Shown here in pieces: positions 7,759-16,979 of a stretch of 36,097 nt of DNA. The notes under the pieces were generated by a model. That model saw only the letters and a list, made by a program, of their open reading frames with translations. It was not told where the DNA came from and ran no database searches. The position numbers and the translations under genes were made by a program. Position 1 is the stretch's first letter; every line of letters begins with the position of its first letter. The stretch is from Fimenecus sp045593555 (GTDB lineage Bacteria > Bacillota > Clostridia > Oscillospirales > Acutalibacteraceae), in contig JAZNWU010000014.1 of NCBI GenBank assembly GCA_045593555.1, positions 1 to 36,097 of the forward strand, written 5' to 3'.

Positions 7759-10290
7759 TTATTCTTCAGCGTTTTTTGTTACCTCTGCTGATTCCACATT
7801 TTCAGTTTCTTCTGTTTCTTCCTCGTGCTTAGCAAGAGAAATTGTAACAACCTTTTCGCCTTCCTTAGTCTTCATAAGGATAACACCCTTTGAAGGTCTG
7901 TTACATTCACGAACCTGCTCTGCCGGAAGACGGATAATAATACCATCAGAAGAAATCATAATGATATCCTGTGTTTCATCTACCATTTCAATAGCACATA
8001 CTTCACCATACTGCTCAGTATGATAGTTTGTAAGACCTTTACCACCACGATTTTGAACACGGTAATTTGAAACATCACTTCGTCTGCCATAACCTTTTTC
8101 ACTGATTGTAAGAACTTTACCTTCGTCACCGAAAATAACCATACCTACAACTTCATCACCATCACTAAGAGTAATAGCACGAACACCACGAGCAGTTCTA
8201 CCGATAGCACGCGCATCGTTTTCCTTGAAACAAATACTCATACCCTTACGAGTAGCAACCATAAGATTTTGCTCACCATCAGTAAGCTTAACCCAACGAA
8301 GTTCGTCACCTTCATCAAGGTTAATTGCAATAATACCACTCTTACGGATATTTTTATATGCATCAAGTTCTGTTCTCTTAATAACACCATTCTTTGTAGC
8401 CATACAAAGATAATACTTATCCTCACCAAAATCAGGTACTCGAAGCATTGCTGTAACCTTTTCATCAGCAGTAATCGGAAGAATATTAACAATATTCATA
8501 CCTTTACCGGTTCTTGTGCCCTCAGGAATTTCATAACCTTTAAGTCTGTACATCTTACCTGCTGATGTAAAGAAAAGAATATAATCGTGTGATGAACAGA
8601 TAAACATACTTTCAGCATAGTCCTCTTCACGACGACTCATACCCTTTATACCTTTACCGCCACGACGCTGTACCTGATAAGTTTCAACAGGTTGACGCTT
8701 GATGTAACCCATCTTTGTAAGAGTAAATACGCAATCTTCTTCAGCAATAAGGTCTTCAATATCAACTTCGCCAAGAACATTTGAAATTTCTGTTCTTCTT
8801 TCATCACTGAATTTCTTGCCGATTACAGAAAGTTCTTCTTTAAGAATTTCTTTCACCTTTGTTTTAGAACCAAGAATTTCAAGATATTCCTTAATTTTTG
8901 CTCTTAATTCATCTCGTTCTGCGATAATTTTCTGAATTTCAAGACCTGCAAGCTGTCCAAGACGGAATGCAACGATAGCTGATGCCTGTGGGTCATCAAA
9001 ATCAAATTTTTCCATAATAGCAACTTTTGCTTCTGCCTGTCCGCCTTTACAAGCACGAATTGTTGCAATAATTTCATCAACAATATCAATAGCACGAGCC
9101 AAACCTTCAAGAATATGTTCTCTTGCCTGTGCTTTATTAAGGTCATACTGTGTTCTTCTTGTAATAATTTCACACTGGAATTTAATATATTCTTCAATAA
9201 TTTGCTTAAGGGAAAGAACTTTTGGTTCACCATTTACCAGGGCAAGCTGAATAATACCGTAAGAAATCTGAAGCTGAGTCATTTGATAAAGCTGATTAAG
9301 AATAACCTGAGGGTTAGCATCACGCTTAAGGTCAATAACTATTCTCATACCGCCACCACGTTTTGATGAGTAGTCATTGATATCAGAAAGACCTTCAATT
9401 CTCTTATCCTTATGTAAATCAGCAATTGACTCAATAAGTCTTGCCTTATTTACCTGATATGGAAGTTCTGTAATTATAATCTGGAAACGACCATTTCTTT
9501 CATTTTCAACAATTTCTGCACGGCCACGAAGTGCAATTTTACCACGACCTGTTGCATATGCAGCACGGATACCTGATTTGCCCATAATAATACCACTTGT
9601 AGGGAAGTCAGGTCCTTTGATATGCTCCATTATATCGTCAAGCTCTGCTTCAGGATTATCAATCACACAGCAGATACCGTCAACAAGTTCACCAAGGTTG
9701 TGTGGTGGAATGTTTGTAGCCATACCAACAGCAATACCGGTTGAACCATTAGCAAGAAGATTTGGATATCTTGATGGTAGAACTGTTGGCTCTTTAAGAC
9801 GGTCGTCGTAGTTAGTTGTAAAATCAACTGTGTCTTTATCAATATTTGTGAGCATTTCAAGAGCAATTTTGCTCATTCTTGACTCAGTATAACGGTATGC
9901 AGCAGGTGGGTCACCGTCAACTGAACCGAAGTTACCGTGACCGTCAACAAGAACATATCTCATTGAGAAGTCCTGTGCAAGACGAACCATTGCATCATAA
10001 ACAGAAGCGTCACCATGTGGATGGTATCTACCAAGCACAGAACCAACTGTATCAGCACACTTACGGTGTGGCTTGTCAGGATAAAGTGAATTTTCATACA
10101 TTGTATAAAGAATTCTTCTATGAACAGGTTTAAGTCCATCACGTACATCAGGAAGTGCACGAGATGTAATAACAGACATTGAGTAGTTAAGGAAAGATGT
10201 TCTCATTTCCTTGTTAATCTCAACATTTATAATATTCTGTTCTTCAAGTGGTGTGTATCCACCTAAATTTTGATTGTTAGCTTTACTCAT
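7759..10290 (-). CDS. gyrA: DNA gyrase subunit A
   Basis: GyrA (843 residues) cuts and rejoins DNA during ATP-driven negative supercoiling. The catalytic tyrosine is Y134 in AYRYTE. The quinolone-binding stretch reads HPHGDASVYD at 90-99, so the position equal to E. coli Ser83 is Ala95, with Ser96 next to it, while the Asp87 equivalent (D99) is kept. The GyrA-box QRRGGKG starts the C-terminal DNA-wrapping beta-pinwheel, and a related NRGGKG motif appears in a later blade. A short Glu-rich tail ends the protein. AGAGG precedes ATG 10290. gyrB lies 29 bases upstream in the same transcript. Confidence 0.98.
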   Translation of the reverse strand: MSKANNQNLGGYTPLEEQNIINVEINKEMRTSFLNYSMSVITSRALPDVRDGLKPVHRRILYTMYENSLYPDKPHRKCADTVGSVLGRYHPHGDASVYDAMVRLAQDFSMRYVLVDGHGNFGSVDGDPPAAYRYTESRMSKIALEMLTNIDKDTVDFTTNYDDRLKEPTVLPSRYPNLLANGSTGIAVGMATNIPPHNLGELVDGICCVIDNPEAELDDIMEHIKGPDFPTSGIIMGKSGIRAAYATGRGKIALRGRAEIVENERNGRFQIIITELPYQVNKARLIESIADLHKDKRIEGLSDINDYSSKRGGGMRIVIDLKRDANPQVILNQLYQMTQLQISYGIIQLALVNGEPKVLSLKQIIEEYIKFQCEIITRRTQYDLNKAQAREHILEGLARAIDIVDEIIATIRACKGGQAEAKVAIMEKFDFDDPQASAIVAFRLGQLAGLEIQKIIAERDELRAKIKEYLEILGSKTKVKEILKEELSVIGKKFSDERRTEISNVLGEVDIEDLIAEEDCVFTLTKMGYIKRQPVETYQVQRRGGKGIKGMSRREEDYAESMFICSSHDYILFFTSAGKMYRLKGYEIPEGTRTGKGMNIVNILPITADEKVTAMLRVPDFGEDKYYLCMATKNGVIKRTELDAYKNIRKSGIIAINLDEGDELRWVKLTDGEQNLMVATRKGMSICFKENDARAIGRTARGVRAITLSDGDEVVGMVIFGDEGKVLTISEKGYGRRSDVSNYRVQNRGGKGLTNYHTEQYGEVCAIEMVDETQDIIMISSDGIIIRLPAEQVRECNRPSKGVILMKTKEGEKVVTISLAKHEEETEETENVESAEVTKNAEE

Positions 10291-10319
10291 TTTTTTACCT
10301 CTATTTTCTAACTCTGTAA

Positions 10320-12281
10320 CTAAATGTCAAGATTTTGTACATACTTTGCATTTTTCTCAATAAATTCACGACGAGGTTCAACCTTATCACCCATAAGAAT
10401 TGAAAATGTTTCGTCTGCTTCCATAGCATCTTCAAGTGTTACTCGAAGCATTGTTCGGGTTGCAGGGTCCATAGTTGTTTCCCACAGCTGTTCAGGGTCC
10501 ATTTCACCAAGACCCTTATATCTCTGAATATCACAGTTTGAACCCATCTCTTCAATAAATGCATCTCTCTGTTCATCAGAGAAAGCGTATTCATGACGTT
10601 TACCCTTACTTACCTTGAAAAGTGGTGGCTGTGCAATATAAATGTAGCCTTCAGTAATCAAATCTTTCATATATCTGAAGAAGAATGTGAGAAGAAGTGT
10701 TCTGATATGCTGACCGTCAACGTCGGCATCGGCCATAATAACAATTTTATGATAACGAAGTTTTTCAATGTTAAATTCTTCGCCGATACCGGTACCAAGT
10801 GCAGTAACAACCGGAGTTAATTTATCATTACCAATAACCTTGTCAATTCTTGCTTTTTCAACGTTGAGCATTTTACCCCAAAGAGGAAGAATTGCCTGAA
10901 TTCTGTTATCTCTGCCTTCTTTAGCAGAACCGCCCGCAGAGTCACCTTCGACGATAAAGATTTCAGTATTTTCAGGGTTTTTATCGATACAGTCAGCAAG
11001 CTTACCCGGAAGTGAATTTCCTTCAAGTGCTGATTTTCTTCTTGCACTATCTCTTGCTTTTCTTGCTGCTTCTCGAGCACGGGATGCATCAAGTGCTTTA
11101 TTGAAAATTGCTTTTGCAGCAGAAGGATTTTCCTCAAAATATGTCATAAGCTTTTCATACATCATTTTTGACACAATTGTCTGCATTTCTGTATTACCGA
11201 GCTTACCTTTTGTCTGTCCTTCAAATTCTGCTTCTGTAAGTTTTACACTGATAACTGCTGTAAGACCTTCACGAACATCATCACCTGAAAGATTTTTATC
11301 ATTATCTTTAAGTAACTTGAATTTTCTTCCGTATTCATTGAACACACGAGTTAATGCTGTCTTAAAACCGTTTTCGTGAGTACCGCCGTCGATAGTACGA
11401 ACACCGTTAGCGAAACTTAAAATAATTTCGTTATATCCATCGTTATATGAAATTGAAACTTCTGCACTTCTGTCACCACTGACTGTTGTGAAATGCATAA
11501 TTTCATCAACAACAGGAGTAAGTCCACGGCTTGTGTTAATATAATCAACGAAAGACTTAATACCGCCTTCATAACAGAAATTTTCTTCAACAATATTTTC
11601 AGGGTCACGCTTATCTGTAAGAGTGATTGAAAGACCTGCATTCAAAAATGCCTGTTCACGAAGTCTTCTTTGTAAAACTTCATACTCATAAACTGTTGTT
11701 TCTGTAAAAATTTCAGGGTCAGCCTTAAACTTGATAAATGTACCTGTTAAATCAGTATCTCCTACAATTTCAAGGTCTGTTGCAATATTACCACGTTCAA
11801 ATCTTTGACGGTGAATATGTCCGTTTTGGCTGACTTCAACCTCAAACCATTCTGAAAGAGCATTTACAACTGATGAACCAACACCGTGCAAACCACCTGA
11901 TACTTTATAACCGCTACCACCGAACTTACCACCTGCGTGAAGAACTGTAAGAACAACTGTAACAGCAGGAAGTCCTTGCTGTTCATTAATACCAACAGGA
12001 ATACCACGACCATTATCACGAACTGTAATAATATCATCAGGTAAAATTTCTACTTCAATATGTGTACAATATCCTGCAAGTGCTTCGTCAATAGAGTTAT
12101 CTACAATTTCGTAAACCAAGTGATGAAGTCCCTTTGGTCCTGTTGAACCGATATACATACCGGGACGCTTTCTTACTGCTTCAAGTCCTTCAAGAACCTG
12201 AATAGCAGAGGCATCATATGTTTCAGTTACAACTGTATCCATAACCTCTTCTTCAATTTGATTTTTAATCTGCTCGCTCAT
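10320..12281 (-). CDS. gyrB: DNA gyrase subunit B
   Basis: GyrB (653 residues) supplies the ATPase and TOPRIM domains of gyrase. The GHKL ATPase domain shows RKRPGMYIGSTG, VDNSIDEALAGY, DNGRGIPVG and GGLHGVGSSVVNALS. The TOPRIM domain shows EGDSAGGSAKEGR and DADVDGQHI. The usual PLRGK reads PLWGK here, a Trp substitution I believe is shared by some Clostridia. The protein lacks the long insert of the E. coli enzyme, as is normal for Firmicutes. GGAGG seven bases before ATG 12281 fixes the start. remB is immediately upstream (12-base gap) and gyrA downstream. Confidence 0.98.
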   Translation of the reverse strand: MSEQIKNQIEEEVMDTVVTETYDASAIQVLEGLEAVRKRPGMYIGSTGPKGLHHLVYEIVDNSIDEALAGYCTHIEVEILPDDIITVRDNGRGIPVGINEQQGLPAVTVVLTVLHAGGKFGGSGYKVSGGLHGVGSSVVNALSEWFEVEVSQNGHIHRQRFERGNIATDLEIVGDTDLTGTFIKFKADPEIFTETTVYEYEVLQRRLREQAFLNAGLSITLTDKRDPENIVEENFCYEGGIKSFVDYINTSRGLTPVVDEIMHFTTVSGDRSAEVSISYNDGYNEIILSFANGVRTIDGGTHENGFKTALTRVFNEYGRKFKLLKDNDKNLSGDDVREGLTAVISVKLTEAEFEGQTKGKLGNTEMQTIVSKMMYEKLMTYFEENPSAAKAIFNKALDASRAREAARKARDSARRKSALEGNSLPGKLADCIDKNPENTEIFIVEGDSAGGSAKEGRDNRIQAILPLWGKMLNVEKARIDKVIGNDKLTPVVTALGTGIGEEFNIEKLRYHKIVIMADADVDGQHIRTLLLTFFFRYMKDLITEGYIYIAQPPLFKVSKGKRHEYAFSDEQRDAFIEEMGSNCDIQRYKGLGEMDPEQLWETTMDPATRTMLRVTLEDAMEADETFSILMGDKVEPRREFIEKNAKYVQNLDI

Positions 12282-12293
12282 TTTTTTCCTCCG

Positions 12294-12554
12294 TCAAATA
12301 TTTGACATTTTTATTCTTTTAAAAATAGTTGATGTGTTAAATGGTGAAATGTAAATTTCTTTTTTATCATTTTTTGTGGTTACAATAAATGATTTTGGTA
12401 ATTCTTCTATTGAAATTGTTATACATTCACCTTTTTTCGCTGAATTGTTTATATATTCTCTTGTGGATTTTGAAACAGTTGTATTATCAAGGTCAAAAAT
12501 ACCAAGAATATCTTTTTCTTTTATTAAAAGCTCTGTTCCTATGTTTATATACAT
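12294..12554 (-). CDS. remB: RemB-like (YaaB, DUF370) regulatory protein
   Basis: This 86-residue protein (from ATG 12554; a TTG directly upstream is in frame) matches the Bacillus subtilis RemB/YaaB family: MYINIG at the start, KDILGIFDLDNTTVS, then SFIVT and YISPFNTSTIFKR near the end. RemA/RemB proteins regulate extracellular matrix and osmoprotection genes in Bacillus. RemA is the established DNA binder and RemB is less well understood. The position between recF and gyrB is the same as in B. subtilis. Its ATG shares one base with the recF TGA (TGATG), so translation is coupled. Confidence 0.88.
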   Translation of the reverse strand: MYINIGTELLIKEKDILGIFDLDNTTVSKSTREYINNSAKKGECITISIEELPKSFIVTTKNDKKEIYISPFNTSTIFKRIKMSNI

Positions 12555-13648
12555 CAATCCACCGCTTTTCCTTTTTCAATTTTTATTACTTTTCCTGCAC
12601 AAAGTCTTGATATTGTTTCTTTTTCACAGCAAGTAATAAAAACTTGTTTTCCTGTCATTTTATTCAATATGTAATTCTGTCTTGTACTGTCAAGCTCACT
12701 CATTACATCATCAAGTAAAATTATCGGATGTTCACCTTTTAAATCTTTAATTATTTCTGCTTCGCCAAGTTTTAATGCAAGTGATGCACTTCTCTGTTGT
12801 CCTTGCGAACCAAATTTTCTTGCAGAAATACCATTTATTAAAATTTCAATATCATCACGATGAGGACCACTCGTTGTATTTTTTAAATACAAATCATTAG
12901 GTCGGTTTTTCTTCATCGTCTCATAATATTTTTCTGCTATACTATTTTTCTCTTCACTTTCATATCTGACATTACTTAAATATTTTATTGAAAGTTCTTC
13001 TTTTTCCCCGGAAATACCCCTATATATTTCTGTTGCCTTTTTTTGAAGCTTTTTTATGTATTCAATTCTGTCAGATATAACATCTGCACCTGCAAGTGCA
13101 ATTTTTTCATCCCATATATCAAGAGTATCGAGAAGTGATGGATTTTCTGAAGCATTTTTCAAGAGTGCATTTTTTTGCTGAATAAGATGATTAAAATACA
13201 TAAGTTTTTTTGCATACATATTATCAATCTGACTTATTGCAGTATCTATGAATTTTCTTCTGTTTAATGGTCCATCCTTTATAAGTGATAAATGTACCGG
13301 TGAAAAAACAACACTATAATATTTTCCTATAAGCTCTCGTGGTGAAGAAAGACTTATTCCATTAAGACTGGCAGTTCTTTTCTTTTCAATACAAACAGAT
13401 GCTTTATTTTCTCTTGTTTCTGTTTCATATTCAATTGAAATTCTTGAGTTCTCTTCATTAAACTGCACAAGTTCACTATCTTTAGCATTTCTGAAACTTT
13501 TACATCCAGTAAAAAGCCAGATTGCCTCTAATAAATTTGTCTTTCCTTGTCCATTCTGACCATATATTACATTTATTTCATTATGAGGTTCAATTTCCAT
13601 AAATTCTATATTACGAAAATTCTCGATTTTTATTTTATTTATATGCAT
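12554..13648 (-). CDS. recF: DNA replication and repair protein RecF
   Basis: RecF (364 residues) is an SMC-like ATPase that helps load RecA on gapped DNA. Visible motifs are Walker A GQNGQGKTNLLEA near the N-terminus, the signature region FGSQGQQRSASLALKL, and Walker B IILLDDVMSELD. The start ATG 13648 overlaps the rlbA stop by one base (TGATG) and the stop overlaps remB in the same way, so rlbA, recF and remB form a tightly coupled unit. Length is normal for the family. Confidence 0.96.
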   Translation of the reverse strand: MHINKIKIENFRNIEFMEIEPHNEINVIYGQNGQGKTNLLEAIWLFTGCKSFRNAKDSELVQFNEENSRISIEYETETRENKASVCIEKKRTASLNGISLSSPRELIGKYYSVVFSPVHLSLIKDGPLNRRKFIDTAISQIDNMYAKKLMYFNHLIQQKNALLKNASENPSLLDTLDIWDEKIALAGADVISDRIEYIKKLQKKATEIYRGISGEKEELSIKYLSNVRYESEEKNSIAEKYYETMKKNRPNDLYLKNTTSGPHRDDIEILINGISARKFGSQGQQRSASLALKLGEAEIIKDLKGEHPIILLDDVMSELDSTRQNYILNKMTGKQVFITCCEKETISRLCAGKVIKIEKGKAVD

Positions 13649-13890
13649 CAGATAACCTCATAAATAATTCCGTCAAATTCTACACTATCACCCTGACGAA
13701 TTTTTTTTCCTCGTGCTGTGCAAATTTCACCGTTTACCTTAACTTCACTTTCCTGAATAACAATTTTTGCATGACCACCTGTCATAACAGCATTACAAAG
13801 CTTTAAAAGTGAATCAAGTCTTATAAAATCACTATCAATATTTATCTGACGATGTTCTTTTTTCTTAATATGAGCAGAAATTTTTTTCAT
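13648..13890 (-). CDS. rlbA: S4-domain RNA-binding protein (YaaA/RlbA type)
   Basis: The 80-residue protein is a single S4 fold: LDSLLKLCNAVMTGGHAKIVI, then VNGEICTARGKKIRQGDSVEF. This is the YaaA/RlbA family encoded between dnaN and recF in many Firmicutes; in B. subtilis it is implicated in ribosome assembly. The longer-than-usual basic N-terminus (Lys/His-rich, about 18 residues) is within family variation. It begins two bases after the dnaN stop. Confidence 0.9.
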   Translation of the reverse strand: MKKISAHIKKKEHRQINIDSDFIRLDSLLKLCNAVMTGGHAKIVIQESEVKVNGEICTARGKKIRQGDSVEFDGIIYEVI

Positions 13891-13892
13891 TA

Positions 13893-15014
13893 TTAATTCA
13901 TCCTTACAGGTAATACCATAAACAAGAAGCTTCGTTCATAAATAAGAGAACCTTCATCATCAGGTACAATAATAATTGGTGATACAGAACCGTTAAGTCT
14001 TAATGTGATTTCATCTGTATCACAAACTTTAAGAGCATCAAGAAGATATTTATTATTAAATCCTATTTCAACTCTTTCACCCTGAATATCTGCCAAAAGT
14101 CTATCATTTGCTGTTCCAAGTGCAGTTGTACTTGAAATTCTGATTGAATCTGTATCAAAAATACATCTGATATAACTTTTTATTCTTTCAGTAATGATAA
14201 GTGAAGTTCTTTCAATACTGCTGATAATTTTTCTTGTATTAACCTTGACTTCTGTTTTTGCAGTTGTAGGAATAGCACTCTTATAACTTAAAAATTCTCC
14301 TTCCAAAAGACGAGAAACAATATAATAAGAACCACATTCAAACATAATATGACGAGAAGCAACTATCATTGAAACAGTTTCATCACTGTCTCCTGCAAGT
14401 TTCATAATTTCATTAAGTGTTTTCTTTGGAATAATGAAATTCTTTTCTTCACCTTCATAATCAATCTTTTCATTTCTTATAGCAAGTTTATATCCATCAA
14501 CAGCTACAAGTCTGATATTTCCTGATGAAATTTCAAATCTTACACCTGTATGTACAATCTTTGCACCATTATCTGCAGTTGCAAAAATGGTCTTTTTAAT
14601 CATATCTTTTAAAATTTCACCTTTTACAACTATTGGAAAACCTCCTGATACAGTTGGTAATTCAGGATATTCTTCTTCTGAAAATCCGGTAATTGAAAAT
14701 TCAGAGTCACCACTCTTGATTTTGCAAATAAGTCTTTCGTCACATTCAATTGATACGTGTTCATCAGGAACATTTCTTAAAATATCACAAAGAATTTTTG
14801 CATTTAAAATAATGCTACCTGTCTGTTCAACTCTTCCTGTAACAGAAGTAATTATTCCCATTTCAAGGTCATAACCTGTAAGCATAATTTTGTCATTTTC
14901 TGCTTTTATAAGAATTCCTTCAATTGTAGGAAGGTTTGTTGATTTTGATGATGTTGCTCTCTGAACATTCATACAAGCTTCGCTTAATATTTGTGAAGAA
15001 CATGTGAATTTCAT
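13893..15014 (-). CDS. dnaN: DNA polymerase III beta subunit (sliding clamp)
   Basis: The 373-residue protein has the three-fold repeated clamp architecture. It begins MKFTCSSQILSEACMNVQRA, has the conserved LTGYDLEMGI in domain I, IRLVAVDGYKLAI in domain II, and ends with the family signature that closes near the peptide-binding cleft (FLFMVLPVRMN). It tethers DNA polymerase and repair enzymes to DNA. AAAGGAG lies eight bases before ATG 15014. It is separated from dnaA by 214 bases that carry repeated TGTNGAAA motifs. Confidence 0.97.
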   Translation of the reverse strand: MKFTCSSQILSEACMNVQRATSSKSTNLPTIEGILIKAENDKIMLTGYDLEMGIITSVTGRVEQTGSIILNAKILCDILRNVPDEHVSIECDERLICKIKSGDSEFSITGFSEEEYPELPTVSGGFPIVVKGEILKDMIKKTIFATADNGAKIVHTGVRFEISSGNIRLVAVDGYKLAIRNEKIDYEGEEKNFIIPKKTLNEIMKLAGDSDETVSMIVASRHIMFECGSYYIVSRLLEGEFLSYKSAIPTTAKTEVKVNTRKIISSIERTSLIITERIKSYIRCIFDTDSIRISSTTALGTANDRLLADIQGERVEIGFNNKYLLDALKVCDTDEITLRLNGSVSPIIIVPDDEGSLIYERSFLFMVLPVRMN

Positions 15015-15228
15015 AATTATTCTCCTTTTTATTAAAATAAAAGTATATAAAGTATAGTATTAGTAGTAGGGTATGTTTAAAATGTTGAAAACTTTTTTAT
15101 GCCTTGTAAAATAAAGGAAAATCATTAAAAATGATACTGTCGAAACTTTACGGACAGATGTTAATAAAAAAGTAAATTATTAACTTGTTCAAATCTTGAT
15201 TGTTGAAAACTTGAAAACTGTCGAAAGT
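15015..15228. other. dnaA-dnaN intergenic origin DNA with four TGTNGAAA motifs
   Basis: No gene is seen in these 214 bases. TGTTGAAAA occurs at 15083-15091 and 15201-15209, TGTCGAAAC at 15138-15146 and TGTCGAAAG at 15219-15227, all in the same orientation. Read on the minus strand they are TTTTCAACA, GTTTCGACA and CTTTCGACA, which resemble the DnaA box TTATCCACA with a purine replacing the second central C. I infer a DnaA-binding half of oriC. No perfect consensus box is present. Confidence 0.6.
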
Positions 15229-16545
15229 TTAGTCATTTATATTCTTAATTATATCATTTATAAGATTTTTATATTTTTGGTCAGAAGACATTTTCTGTTG
15301 TACATTTTTAAGAGAACTGTTAACAGTAGAATGATTTCTACCAAAAACTTTACCAACCTCTTCTTGAGAAAGATTTGTAATTTCTCTTATTATGTACATA
15401 GCAGCTTGTCTTGCACTGTTAATATTAGCATCACGCTTTTCACTCTTAATTTGTTCAGCAGTAACACCGAAGGTAAATGAAACTTTTTCAAGAATATTAT
15501 CAATTACAACGCTTACAGGCTGACTTGTAATAAGAATGTCCTTTAATATATCTTTTGCAATATCAACAGTTGGAATCACGGTATTGAATGAACAATAAGC
15601 ATAAATATTTTTAACTGCAGAACCCATCTGACGAACATTACTCTTGATATTTTCAGCAATAAAACTGCAAACATCATCAGGTAATTCAAATCGAAGCATA
15701 TTTGCTTTATCTTTAATGATAGCAATTCTTGTTTCAAGGTCAGGTGGTTGAATATCGCAAAGCAAACCACTTTCAAATCTTGTTTTAAGACGGTCTTCAA
15801 TTTTAGGAATTGCACTTGGTGGTTTATCAGAAGTAAGAACAATCTGTTTTCCTGCTTTGATTAAAGTGTCAAAGGTATGGAAAATTTCTTCTTCTGTTTG
15901 TGTTTTACCGGCAATAAACTGAATATCGTCAATAAGTAATGCATCACAATCTCTGTATTTATGATGAAAATCATGAGTTGTTTTTGTGTTCAAAGCAAAA
16001 ACTAATTCATTAGTAAGATTTTCACTTGTTGTATAAACAATATTTGCTTCAGGATTATTTGATTTTATCTTCTCTATAATAGCATTTAAAAGATGAGTTT
16101 TTCCAAGACCTGAATTACCATAAATAAAGAGAGGATTAAAAACAGAACCTGGGTTTTCAGCAACTCTTAAAGATGCAGTATAAGCAAATTTATTTGATGG
16201 ACCTACAACAAAGTTATTAAAAGTAAGTTTTGCATTATCAACAGTAAAAGATATTGAAGACGTATTAGATACAGTTTCTTCATTTTTTTCTTTTGGAATA
16301 TTTTCAAAAGGAATAAGTTCAATTTCAACATTAAATCCCATAACATTGAAAAATGCTTCTTCGATAAGATTTTTGTATTTTGATAAGATAAGGTCAATTT
16401 TAAATCCCGGAGCAGCAATAATAACTCGTTCAGCTTCAATTTTAATGAGTTTCAGTGGTTCAATCCACATATTAAAAGCAATATTATTCATGCTTTCACG
16501 ACAAAAATTCAGGACAGCATCCCAAAATTCTGAATAAGAATTCAT
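15229..16545 (-). CDS. dnaA: Chromosomal replication initiator protein DnaA
   Basis: DnaA (438 residues) binds origin boxes and opens the duplex. Domain I spans about residues 1-80, and a short Asn/Glu/Ser linker follows. The AAA+ domain has Walker A GNSGLGKT (143-150) and Walker B LLIDDIQFIAG. The sensor-2 region reads SNVRQMGSAVKNI where most DnaA proteins have VRELEGALNR, though the Arg is kept. Domain IV carries a helix-turn-helix whose base-reading signature is GRNHSTV (N404, H405, S406) in place of the usual GRDHTTV. The start ATG 16545 has AAAGGA upstream. The changed signature fits the atypical box-like motifs nearby. Confidence 0.97.
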   Translation of the reverse strand: MNSYSEFWDAVLNFCRESMNNIAFNMWIEPLKLIKIEAERVIIAAPGFKIDLILSKYKNLIEEAFFNVMGFNVEIELIPFENIPKEKNEETVSNTSSISFTVDNAKLTFNNFVVGPSNKFAYTASLRVAENPGSVFNPLFIYGNSGLGKTHLLNAIIEKIKSNNPEANIVYTTSENLTNELVFALNTKTTHDFHHKYRDCDALLIDDIQFIAGKTQTEEEIFHTFDTLIKAGKQIVLTSDKPPSAIPKIEDRLKTRFESGLLCDIQPPDLETRIAIIKDKANMLRFELPDDVCSFIAENIKSNVRQMGSAVKNIYAYCSFNTVIPTVDIAKDILKDILITSQPVSVVIDNILEKVSFTFGVTAEQIKSEKRDANINSARQAAMYIIREITNLSQEEVGKVFGRNHSTVNSSLKNVQQKMSSDQKYKNLINDIIKNIND

Positions 16546-16669
16546 TATTACAAATCCTTTCTAAAAAATAATGATAAAAAAAGTAAAGATGCTTTAATTT
16601 CAATAAAAACGGCTTTATTTAGTCTTTTACCTGTTTATAGGTGTAGTAACTCATTTTTATACATAATAC

Positions 16670-16698
16670 ATTCTAACATACTTTTAAAAGAAATTCAA
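16670..16698 (-). promoter_or_regulatory. Candidate dnaA promoter
   Basis: On the minus strand TTGAAT (16698-16693), a 17-base spacer and TAGAAT (16675-16670) preceded by TGT (extended -10) lie about 125 bases before the dnaA ATG. This is pattern match only. Confidence 0.45.
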
Positions 16699-16892
16699 TG
16701 GAAAATATAATAAATATACATATTATATATGTAGTATTTTTGTATTATTTTAAGATAAAAATTAAATAGAAAAATAAAAATAAAAATTTTAAAACAAAAA
16801 ATTATTAAAAATAACACAATATATTGTTGAAAAATGACTTAAAAAGTATATAAAAACAGAAGATATTGAAAATATAGATAAATTTTTTTTGG

Positions 16893-16921
16893 TTGACAAG
16901 TTGTCAAAATTTTTATATAAT
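16893..16921 (+). promoter_or_regulatory. Perfect-consensus sigma-A promoter for the rpmH operon
   Basis: TTGACA (16893-16898), exactly 17 bases, then TATAAT (16916-16921), about 59 bases before rpmH. The -35 box is the left arm of an inverted repeat TTGACAA-G-TTGTCAA (16893-16907), which could be an operator. Confidence 0.88.
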
Positions 16922-16979
16922 GGCTACTCGCAGATATTTTTACAATGTGTGACTATAATTATGAAACGGAGGAGTAGTA

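Larger units (their letters stand above)
16546..16979. other. Origin of replication region between dnaA and rpmH (AT-rich, candidate unwinding element)
   Basis: These 434 bases hold no gene. Bases about 16680-16890 are almost all A and T, with runs such as AAATAAAAATAAAAATTTT, and include an inverted repeat (TACATA/TATGTA, 16717-16733). One TGTTGAAAA motif lies at 16825-16833. Divergent genes leave from both sides, and the conserved dnaA-rpmH context supports oriC. The rpmH and candidate dnaA promoters lie at its two ends. Confidence 0.75.

Noticed and set aside
12376..12636. Plus-strand open frame over remB and the end of recF
   Set aside because: It is antisense to two overlapping conserved genes; its hydrophobic composition results from the reverse complement of Lys/Glu-rich coding sequence.
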